From contig NC_133121.1 of assembly GCF_033568475.1 (NCBI RefSeq), positions 136,798,364 to 136,862,363 of the forward strand: DNA of 64,000 nt. The letters are read 5' to 3'. This DNA comes from Henckelia pumila (Eukaryota; Streptophyta; Magnoliopsida; Lamiales; Gesneriaceae). Positions 12,668 through 21,608 of the stretch are shown here, in pieces. The notes under the pieces are model-generated. The model searched no databases. It was not told the DNA's origin and worked only from the letters and a program-made list of their open reading frames with translations. A program made the position numbers and the translations under genes. Every line of letters begins with the position of its first letter. The stretch's first letter is position 1.

Positions 12668-13664
12668 AAAATGGGTACCATTTCGGGTCTGGCCATCCCG
12701 TTTGGACGTAGACATGATCATATAGTCGAAATCAAAATCAAATCTTCTAACGATTTCCTTTTTCTTTTGAATTCAGACTTAAATTGGTCTACATTAAATT
12801 GGGTTTTGGGTGTTCTCGTATTGTATATATATATATAATTGAATCTAGACTCAAAATAGTCTAGATAAATTTTTTTGTTTTTCTGTCGAATCTAGACTTG
12901 AATTGGTATGCATGTGTTAGATCTTAGTTCTTACCACATATTTTGGGTTGATGCTGTTTCATATAACTATATATATATGAACTAATTTAAATCGCGTGCT
13001 TTGAATTTAGACTTAAAATAATCTAGATTAAATTTTATCGGACGTTTTGAATTTTGAGTGTTCCTCAAATCACAAGTTGTCAATATATATCATGCAACTT
13101 ATCTGGTTGGTATGTCTCGAATATGTGACGAGGTCTCGAGTTTGAAATTCAATTTTAACAATCTTTTTCTCCAACTAAAAAAAAAATCACAAGTTGTTAA
13201 CCTAATTTATCGACCTAATTTATGTGCCATATTTTCACAACTGATCAACCTAATTTATCGACGAATAATATTTATTAATTAATTGTTAGGCATGAGCTTT
13301 TTGTGCTCAACATACTAAATGAGTTTCTATTCCAAGTTCTATTTAACCATTTATACGTAATCTTTTAAATTCATTCTCCACGTAGTGTTTGAATTTCACA
13401 GCTGATCAATCTTCTTATATATTTTTAAACCCTAAAACTCTTGCAATATAATTTACTTGCATATATACTCGTAGTTTGTGTAAAACAAGAATGCTATAAT
13501 TGAACAAACATTGTTTGGTTCGTGAGATCATGAATTGGTAAAAATATATATATATATATATAATTCATTAATACTTTCATTATTCGCGCTGCGTAACAAA
13601 CATATGAAAAAGGGAACTTTTATCTTCCATTTCGAGATATATTTTTAAAAACATATAGGCAAAA

Positions 13665-13822
13665 ACTCATATGAAACAGTCTCAAGGGTCATTTTTATGA
13701 GACGGATGTCTTATATGGGTTATTCATTAAAAAATATTATATTTTATGTCAAAAGTATTACTTATTATTATAAATATGGGTAGGGTTGACCCGTCTCACG
13801 AATGAGACCGTCTCACATGAGT
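13665..13822. mobile_element. Foldback MITE, about 158 bp
   Basis: The left arm ACTCATATGAAACAGTCTCA pairs with the right arm TGAGACCGTCTCACATGAGT, and inner TGAGACGG and GACCCGTCTCA words add to the fold. The centre is AT-rich. No target-site duplication was resolved. Confidence 0.65.
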
Positions 13823-14360
13823 GTTACTCAAACATATATGAGAACAATACCCCTAATTTGACAAATATAATATAGACATCAACACAAATTGTGGCATGTG
13901 TCCCGTAAAACAAAAGAGCTGAGTCGATGAAAATTTGGAATACTCCAACATTTGGAGGACCAAATAGATAGAGATATTATTTACAAGATTATATAAATCA
14001 AATTTCGCACGTCAGAGTTACATAATTCACGTACACAAGCACAAAAAAAAATTAAAAAAATCTGCATTATTGACTCAAACCACAAAACATAATACCACCA
14101 GATCCCAAAATATCGGGAAAATGAGGGATATAGACCTGTTCTTGTTTTTAATTCAATAGATAGACTTTTGATCAAAAAAACTATATTGCCCCTGCTTTAA
14201 GTGTTTTCTCTCTCCTTCTTCTCTTTTTCTTTCACGTCTCTTCAAGTGTTTTCTCTCTCCTCCTTCTCCTCCTTCACGTCTCTGCGTTGTTTTTTTTTCT
14301 TCTTTTCTCACTCTCCTTCCTCATTTTCCCTCTTCTTCTTCTTTTTTTTTTATTCACCAA

Positions 14361-14500
14361 GCGGCGACCAAGGCTTCGGCTCGGTCGACCGCCTTCCCTA
14401 CCCAAGCGGTCGATCGCCTTGACAAAGCGGTCGACCAAGCCCAAGAGCGTGGTCGACCTCTTGGTCGACCGCTTGGGTCGACAGGCTTGGGTCAACCCAA
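14361..14500. repeat. Palindromic GGTCGACC array
   Basis: Six or so copies of GCGGTCGACC or variants (GGTCGATCG, GGTCGACAGG) occur within 140 bp, giving a GC-rich island in AT-rich DNA. A pyrimidine-rich tract (14,180-14,350) precedes it and TATATATATTTTA (14,503-14,516) follows. The layout of palindromic array then TATA-like box resembles the promoter parts of the LTRs near 55,279 and 55,900, so it may be a fragment of another LTR. That link is inferred. Confidence 0.6.
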
Positions 14501-14544
14501 ACCATTATATATATATTTTATTGTGTAGTATTATTATCAAAAAT

Positions 14545-14670
14545 ATTGGTGGTCTAGTGGTTAGAGTCCAGAAGAAGAGAGGAGAGTCAGGTTTGAATCC
14601 TGGAGAGGAGAAAAAGAAGGGAGAGAGGAGGAAAAATGAGTGTTGGACATAATTTTTTTTTTTTCAAAAA
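14545..14670 (+). mobile_element. tRNA-derived SINE candidate
   Basis: TGGTCTAGTGG (14,550-14,560) matches the RNA polymerase III A box and GGTTTGAATCC (14,590-14,600) matches the B box with one change; the 30-bp spacing is typical of tRNA-type promoters. The upstream part resembles the 5' half of a tRNA, but the acceptor stem does not close, so it is not a functional tRNA gene. Poly-T and poly-A runs (about 14,651-14,680) follow. No target-site duplication was resolved. Confidence 0.45.
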
Positions 14671-15362
14671 AAAAAAAGGACCAAACTATCCTTAATTGAG
14701 ACCCTTTGACTGAATTAAAAAGTCAAGAGTCCCTTTTATTGAAGTGAAAACAAGACCAAACCTATATATTTAAATGGCCCCAAAATATCACATATATAGA
14801 AATTTGTGATCCGAGAAATAATAATTTTAAAAAATAACCCAAGTTGAGAATTCAAATAGCTTTTTAGACTTTTTTGGATCCAAAGAAAGAATATATATAT
14901 ATATATATAAATTATTTTGCCACGCCACATGCCGTGTTTGTACACTTGGCTTTATCTACCTGCAGACGTTTAATTTAAATTTCATTTATAAAATAAAAAT
15001 AAATAAATAAACGAGATAAAATTCTTGGGTTTATCCATTTCAATTTCTCGAAGCTGAGTCAGCCTTTGTCCTCCTATGACCTATCTTACCTTACATTTGA
15101 TCTCTATCCAACACATTTGGAATGGATATTTGTACGTAAAAACAAAAAAAGTTACAATTTAGTATTTTCAAATTTAAAAAACATAATGTCACAACTCACA
15201 TCACTACACGTCAACCATATGTGACGCTACAAGGAAACATTAAAATTCACTTCACGGTTCTGTTGTTCATGTTCGCATTGACTTGAATAAGTGAGGTTCA
15301 TAAAAATATTAGATTTACGTGACCAAATCGACTGGATCTTGATATTCAAAAACATAAGTTTG

Positions 15363-15622
15363 TGTTTGGATGTAAAAAATTCAAATTTATAAGTTTCGAT
15401 TGTGTAATCAATAAAATAATATTCTTACGCAACTTATTTACACATTAATTAGTTATATAAAATAAAAACTTCAAATAATAAATTGTTGAGTGAACTTGAA
15501 TTACATAAAAATAAAAAAATTTGTTTTTGAAGTTTATGATCATGTTATATATTTTTTTACACAACAAAAAATAAATTTAAATATATTTAAAATTTATTGA
15601 TTTGAATCCAAACAATAGTAAA
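15363..15622. mobile_element. Possible MITE with GTTTGGAT ends
   Basis: The left GTGTTTGGATGTAAAAAATTC and right TTGATTTGAATCCAAACAAT are imperfect inverted ends around an AT-rich body of about 260 bp. The boundaries and family are uncertain. Confidence 0.35.
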
Positions 15623-16018
15623 TCGTTAGGAAGTTATTTAACATGTAAAATTCACCATTGTTTTCAAACTGTAATTAGGCTCCCACAGAATCCACATTTT
15701 TTCATTATGTGTGAAGTGATGGATCAAGCGTGGCTTTTGTTGAATTATCACAACTTTGATTCCACGGAAATACAATATTGCGTGATTACCGGGGAATGTT
15801 TATCATTTTGTGTTTCACTTAGATTTTATAATAATTTGAAGTTAAAAATGGTTATGCTATTTTCTTTTATTATAATATTCTCTTAATCATTAACACCGAT
15901 ATATTTACATGTTATGGTTCCGGCTTCCGGGGTCCTAACACTTAATAGCGTTAGGTTCAAAGAAAAAAAAACACACTTAATAACGTTGACAAGATATAAT
16001 GTTTATGCTCGCAAAAAA

Positions 16019-16022
<4 letters not shown>

Positions 16023-16058
<36 letters not shown>

Positions 16059-16061
16059 TAA
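16023..16061. repeat. (TA)n microsatellite after poly-A
   Basis: A poly-A run passes directly into about twelve TA units. Confidence 0.85.
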
Positions 16062-16076
16062 TGTTTATGTAGATTT

Positions 16077-16760
16077 TGTTGGAAATTTGTTTTAAATTAA
16101 AAATTTGAATGAAAATTGTGGTTCATGAATATGAGATTGTTTTTTGGTTCTCCGCATTCTTGAGTTAATTTGAAATTTTTGGCTATTTATATTCTTGATC
16201 GGTTAATTCTAAAATTAATTGAGTTAATTAATCTTGCATGACTCTTGATGTATCTTTTGAAACTTATAAATAATGTGTTCATTTTCTCAATTCACACACA
16301 TAAAAAAGATATTCAAGATCTAACTCAAATATTCTATTGCATTTCATATTGTTAGCTTCTCAATTGGCCTCCGTTAAGCTTTGATGAAAATAAAAGGTAT
16401 GATTTGTGTTCGTTTTGATGATAAAATGAAGGTATGATTTGAGTTCGCCAGAGTAGTAAATTTGTACATGCTTAGTTTGCTATTGATTCAACCATTGTAT
16501 TCTAAGAAACAGACGTTCGTACGTGTCGATCCTCAAGCACCTTGTGGAGGTGATAAATCTATTTTAAGAAAATTGTACTTAGATACGGTCTCGGTTTGCT
16601 TTACAATTTTATTACTATTTATCGTTCGCATTATTGTTTACTCTTACTATGCTGGTTTTGTTATATTCACGTTTTTTAGTTTAACATCTTGGTCCTTGAA
16701 TAACAAATTTATATGGTGCTGTGAATTTTTTTTCAACTTATATTTCTCATTATCCTACAT
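16077..16760 (+). mobile_element. Old solo or truncated Ty1/copia-type LTR
   Basis: It begins TGTTGGAAATTTG, like the copia LTR at 50,546 (TGTTGGAAAAATTAG). It shares later landmarks in the same order: GAGTTCGCC-GTAGTA, GATCCTC, then GATAAATCTATTTTAAGAAA-TGTACTTAG-GGTCTCGGTT. No gag or pol follows. The 3' limit is approximate. A TGGTGCTGTGAATTT at about 16,711 may be a decayed primer-binding region. It is most likely a solo LTR left by recombination. Confidence 0.5.
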
Positions 16761-17174
16761 TTTTGGGCTTTTTTAAAATAAACACCGTCACATTAACGTT
16801 GCGTCAAGTCCAAATTTATGACATTATATGCAAGCATAATGCGAGAAAAGGTGTAACATTGATTGAATTATAATTGTTTTATTTTTCATGTTAATAATAT
16901 GATATCAAAACTTTCTTTTTAAATCATGTTCTAAACATTTTTCAAATACAAAAAAACTTATAATAGATGATATCACATGTCATTTTAAAAAATCTATCTT
17001 TTATTTGGATCATTTATGAAAAATTATTATTATGTATCTAAAAATAATATTTTTTATTATAAAACCTGCTCTTTTCCAAAATAATTTACGTATGTGCCAA
17101 AATACACAGTAATAACTTTCGGTTGGTAGTTAAGTAGAAGATCTGCCTTACAAAATTAATTCATAATACTAGTT

Positions 17175-18236
17175 AGTGGCGAACCTACATGGTCTCAAAA
17201 GAATGCAACTGTCCCCCTAAAATTGTACAAATTTTAGTACTATATGCATGATATCCCTTTTATATATAAATTTAATCGTGCGACTACCTCCTTATTTTTA
17301 AAAAAAAATTAGTAATATTTTTATAATATATTTCTGAAATATTAATTTAATTTTATATTGATTACGATAACTTTGATAAATAAAATAAGATTAAATTTAT
17401 TTTATGGTACAATATTTGACACTATGCTTTGTATTTTATCACATATTTTTTTTAAAAAAAAACGTAAAGCCTTCTGGCTTGAATATGATGTATAAGAGAA
17501 AAATGTTTTTTCTTGTTATGATTTATCCATCATACTTATCTATGATGGAGTTAATGCATCTTAGTACCAAATTTATAACTTTATTTTTTACATGCGAAAC
17601 AACAATTAGTTCTCTTAAGTTTCGTGGATTACCGAGCTTGCTAAAAGAACGGTTCAATTAAACAAACATCAATTATATCATTTGGTATACAAATATACTT
17701 TTAAATTTAACATTATTGTTACCCCACTTTTAAATTTAGCAGTATTATTACTCGTTGCAACCGTAGAGAGAATATAGTTTTCAAGAGAAATTTTCAACTG
17801 CCCAACCATGTTTTTTCACTTGGTCTGCGACCACTAAAATCCGGTAGTGAGTTTTAGTAATGCGAAAAAAAATAAAAACCACTAAAACCCACTACCGGGT
17901 TTTAGTGGTCGCGGACCAAGTGGGAAAATATGGTTGGGCAGCTGAAATTTTTTCTAGTTTTCAACAATGAAAATCATAAAAACATAACTTTGTATTGGGT
18001 TGTGTTATGATATGTTGTTAAATGATTGTTTGATATCATGTATTGTGCGATGTATGTTTGAGACGTACAATGGATAATGAAATAATTATTCAACATTTTT
18101 CGAAGTATGAAAATTCAATACATTATTGTAAAAACATATGAAGTTAATATATGACATTTATTATACATTTTGAGTAATATTAATTGTATAAATTTATTGA
18201 ATTTATCCCTCCTGATTGAGAATCCTAAGTACGCTC
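17175..18236 (+). mobile_element. Second hAT-like remnant, split by a MITE
   Basis: It is related to the remnant at 5,034-5,949: the left edge TAGTGGCGAACCTACATGG, the shared TTTTAGTACTATAT and GACTACCTCCTTA landmarks, and the right edge CCTCCTGATTGAGAATCCTAAGTACGC. Around 17,755-17,985 a broken frame resembles the hAT dimerisation segment (V-A-T-V-E-R then, beyond the inserted MITE, FSTMKIIKT). Many stops and frameshifts show it is dead. Confidence 0.5.
17785..17954. mobile_element. Mutator-like foldback MITE with TSD
   Basis: Long imperfect terminal inverted repeats of about 65 bp: GAGAAATTTTCAACTGCCCA at the left pairs with the right end reading inward GAAAAAATTTCAGCTGCCCA, and the pairing continues through CACTTGGTC-GCGACCACTAAAA-CCGGTAGTG. 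It is bounded by direct repeats TAGTTTTCAA at 17,775-17,784 and 17,955-17,964. A 9-10 bp duplication fits the Mutator superfamily. A relative lies at 28,585-28,737. Confidence 0.85.
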
Positions 18237-18625
18237 ATGCATATAATACGATCTCATCTTGTGCTTTTGTTTCATTTTTGTTTTTGACTCTCTCATGTTG
18301 TGCTTTTCATAATTTATACTATATTATAATAGTTCAACCCTATAAACTAACCGATTTTGGTGTGTCAAATCACACAAAAAATTCTTTTCATTTTACGCCT
18401 AAATTTAACACATATCTCTTTTATGTTAGATCTTAAATGACTATTTTATCCTCGCTTTTTTTTAACAGATTTATCAACTTTTATCTTTTTTTTATTTTTT
18501 CAAATTTCATCATTTATCAATTTTTATTAAATTATTTACAAAATTTTTTTACAACTTTTTTCTAATTTATATATCAAATTATCAAGCATGTAAAAATAAT
18601 ATGTCACGATCACTAACATATATTC

Positions 18626-18659
18626 TATTGCACACACAAAGCGTGTGCACGATAACTAG
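18626..18659 (+). mobile_element. Helitron 3' terminus, plus strand
   Basis: The imperfect hairpin TTGCACACACAAAGCGTGTGCA is followed by CGATAACTAG|T. This matches the CTAG|T ends at 6,911, 10,047 and 10,728. The 5' end was not found. Confidence 0.45.
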
Positions 18660-19060
18660 TGTTTATAGTGAATTAGATTGATACAAAATGTAGTATTATG
18701 GTTGGATTTAGGAGCGACGGAGATTTTTTCATTATGTAACGAAATATGTAAAATCTTTTTTTGTTTACACTGATTTATGGGCCTGCATATTACTTTCATT
18801 GGGATGTAAAAAGCACACCTGGGCCAAAAGCCTAGTAACCAAACAGCCCAGACTGCCCCATGTCCGTGAAATTAATTCAATCAACTGGAACTGGAACTTA
18901 TCCAAATCGAACATTCAAATATGAGGCCGAACGTTGGAGTGGGCTTTTTTGTTAAAGATCTCAATATGGCCTCCAACCCATTCAAAACTTATAGCCCATG
19001 TTTTTATTTGACTGAACCCGAGTATCTGATTTATCAGTTCCTCTGCTACAGTCTATATTG

Positions 19061-19774
19061 ATTAGGGGTGATCAAAATATCGATCAAACCGATAAAATTG
19101 ATAAAATCAAAAAAATTAGAAATTTGGTTTGGTTTATTTGGTTGATCGGTTAATTTTTTTTTAAAATATCGATTAAATCGATTCGATTTCGGTTTTTATA
19201 AAAAAATATCAGTTAAACCGATTAAACCGAAATTGATTTATATAATTTAAAAAATATTGGGCTTGTCAAAAAATAAATATTGGGCCTTAACTTTTAACTA
19301 TAATTATTTATTTATTTTTGAGTTTTAACTACATATATCTAACTATGTTTAAGTCTAACTGATTAAACCGAAATTGATTTATATAATTTAAAAAATATTG
19401 GGTTTGTCAAAAAATAAATATTGGGCCTTAACTTTTAACTATAATTATTTATTTATTTTTGAGTTTTAACTACATATATCTAACTATGTTTAAGTCTAAC
19501 CCAGCCAACAAAAAAACATATCATACTTTCAAAATATAGAACTTAAAATTTATTTATTTATTTTTAAAAAGAAAACTTAAAAATTTTAAAAAAAACAAAT
19601 AAAATCGGTTAGTTCGGTCGAAAACCGAAATAACCGATTTTTTATCTATTCAGTTTAGTCGATTTTATATTTAAATTCGGTCGGTTCGATTTGTTAGAAA
19701 ATAAATTCGGTCGGTTCGGTTTTTACAAATATCGGTTCGGTCGATTCGATTTTGACCGATTGCACATTCCTAAT
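19061..19774. mobile_element. Non-autonomous element with ATTAGG inverted ends
   Basis: The left end ATTAGGGGTGATCAAAAT and right end ATTTTGACCGATTGCACATT...CCTAAT are imperfect inverted repeats, and the flanks are rich in AACCGA and TCGGTTCGGTT words that also pair. It contains a 141-bp tandem duplication (19,220-19,360 and 19,361-19,500) with almost no differences. There is no coding capacity. The superfamily is not assigned. Confidence 0.5.
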
Positions 19775-19808
19775 ATCGATTGAGTTTGGTTACAGAAGCA
19801 ACTCAAAG

Positions 19809-19810
<2 letters not shown>

Positions 19811-19850
<40 letters not shown>
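19811..19850. repeat. (AT)n microsatellite
   Basis: About 20 perfect AT units. Confidence 0.95.
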
Positions 19851-19855
<5 letters not shown>

Positions 19856-20079
19856 ATTTTTCTTTAAAAATGAAGTGTTTTGTTAAAAAAAACTTTTTTA
19901 GAAATATACTTAAAAAATGTTTTTTAACTACTATAATTTCTAGCTTTTTGCTTATATTTATATTTCTATTTTAAATTTAAATAAAATATCTTTGGACATT
20001 TATCCAAATGTCAAAATTACTTATGCTTTAAAAAAGATTAAGTGTTTAGTTAGAAAAGTTGTTTTAGAATCATTAACAG

Positions 20080-21303
20080 TGAATGATCTTTTGTTTCCAG
20101 GGACGAAGACGTGGGACTATGAGCTCCTATAGGAATATTTTGTCGCTAGAGATGTCATGGAAATTACCAATATTCCTTTGATTTCTAGTGATTTCCCCGA
20201 TATGCGAGTTTGGCATTTTAGTAAAGATGGGGCAGTACACTGTGCGATCTGCATACAGAATTATTATGGAAAAATTGATTCCGAATGCAGAATTGCAAGT
20301 ACAAGGGATTGGAGAAGATTATGGCAGCTAAAGCTCCCACCAAAACTGAAGATGTTATTATGGCAAGCTTGCAGAGAGTGCCTACCGACAAAGAATAAAT
20401 TAAATTCACGTCTGTTCCTTTGATTTGTGTGATATGTGGACATGATATTGAACATACATGACACACATTCATAACTTGTAATTATGCCCGTCAATGTTGG
20501 TTTCATGCTGATGATTTACAAAATTTGGTGGACACAAGTTCAAACACATCGGAGAGCTTCTCTAATTTTGTTTTCAAGTTCAAGGCTGCATTGAATGACA
20601 GTGTAGTGGGAAAGTTTTTTATGTTGTGGAATGTGGAGTGTATGGAAACAAAGAAATAATAAATTATGGAATGACTCTATCCAAAATGCAGTTCAAGCTA
20701 CGTTTTTGAAATTTCTCTTATGTGTGATTGGATTGAAGCAAAAGAAAGATATAGGATAAATATACGAAGCCAGCAATCTCAATCTGCTGCCCTGAAAGGA
20801 GTTGAAGAAAATGGAATTCGTTGGAAACCACCACCACATTCTTTCGTGAAGTGCACATGCAGCATTCTTAAACAGTCATAGATCAATGGGCGTTGACATG
20901 ATGATAGAACTTTTTTATTACAAGGCTTGTGTAGTGCAATAGAAGGGAAGGTTATGGGGCTGTTAGCAGCAATTACTTGGGTCAGAGGAATGAGTCTGCA
21001 TCGAGTCATGTTTGAAACCGACTCCAAATGTGCGGCTGATGCGATTAATGGAGCTGCAGTTGATTACTCAGAGTTTGAAAATATAGTCCGAAGATGCAAA
21101 TGTATGCTTAGTCAGGAAATTCACTACTTTATTACCTCAATTAGGAGACAAGCAAATCCATTAGCTCATATGTTAGGTAGAGAATCATGTTTAGACTCTA
21201 GCCCGTTTACTTGGTATGAGGCACCCGCTTGTTTACAAGGTCTGCTACTAAATAATGTATCTTGTGTTTTATGATAATGATTTTTGCTTTTTCAAAAAAA
21301 AAA
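20080..21303 (+). mobile_element. 5'-truncated LINE with zf-RVT and RNase H remnants
   Basis: The open stretch from about 20,100 to 20,423 encodes the tail typical of plant non-LTR elements: WDYELL, then a VWHFSKDG motif, then the zinc-binding reverse-transcriptase domain (W..LWQLKLPPKLKMLLWQ followed by R.CLPTKNKLNSR). After several stops, 20,927-21,274 encodes an RNase H-like segment with VMFETDSK (catalytic Asp context) and ending near the 3' end. A poly-A run at 21,291-21,303 closes the element. The endonuclease and most of the reverse transcriptase are missing, as expected for 5' truncation. It sits just upstream of the enolase gene, same strand. Confidence 0.8.
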
Positions 21304-21377
21304 ATTACTTAAAAAATGTTTTTTTGAAACTATAATTTATGTTTTTTGGTTTCTACTTTTATTTTTACTTAAAAATT

Positions 21378-21385
21378 TATATAAA
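21378..21385 (+). promoter_or_regulatory. Candidate TATA box of the enolase gene
   Basis: TATATAAA about 225 bp before the start codon and only about 75 bp after the LINE poly-A tail. If used, the 5' untranslated leader would be roughly 190-200 nt. No transcript evidence is available. Confidence 0.4.
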
Positions 21386-21585
21386 CGTATTTTTGATGAA
21401 AACACTTGAAAAAACCTCGTATTCGCTTCTGTAAAAGAGAAGCAATCTGTTATCTGTTGATCATCCGCGAGGCAAAAATTGCATTTGGTTGTTAGATCGG
21501 TATTCTGTGGTTATCAATCCAAATTGCAGAAGTGAAATCTAGGGTAGTTGATCATACACACAGATTTCTGCCAACGGATTCGCGC

Positions 21586-21606
21586 AGAGAGAGAGAGAGA
21601 GAGAGA
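21586..21606 (+). repeat. (AG)n tract in the 5' leader
   Basis: About ten AG units end three bases before the enolase ATG. GA/CT tracts in leaders are common in plant genes and may act in transcription initiation. Confidence 0.85.
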
Positions 21607-21608
21607 AA

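Larger units (their letters stand above)
10048..13660. other. Gene-free intergenic DNA with small repeats
   Basis: No coding sequence recognised. Apart from the repeats listed separately it is AT-rich with (TA)n stretches at about 12,825 and 12,970. The open stretch at 11,015-11,365 has no protein-like composition and no domain I recognise. Confidence 0.6.

Noticed and set aside
14545..14610. Functional tRNA gene
   Set aside because: A and B boxes are present, but the acceptor and anticodon stems do not pair.
14201..14652. Overlapping open frames rich in Phe/Ser or Arg/Lys on both strands
   Set aside because: Caused by the pyrimidine tract and the GGTCGACC array; no conserved domain and no splice context.
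15602..15886. Possible 94-codon gene
   Set aside because: Begins inside a MITE end, with no domain, unusual composition and no upstream promoter signals.
16462..16776. Open frame of 104 codons
   Set aside because: Lies within the old copia-type LTR; the hydrophobic composition follows from T-rich DNA.
20157..20423. Host gene with a zinc-binding domain
   Set aside because: The domain is the reverse-transcriptase zinc-binding tail of a LINE, followed by stops, RNase H and a poly-A tail.
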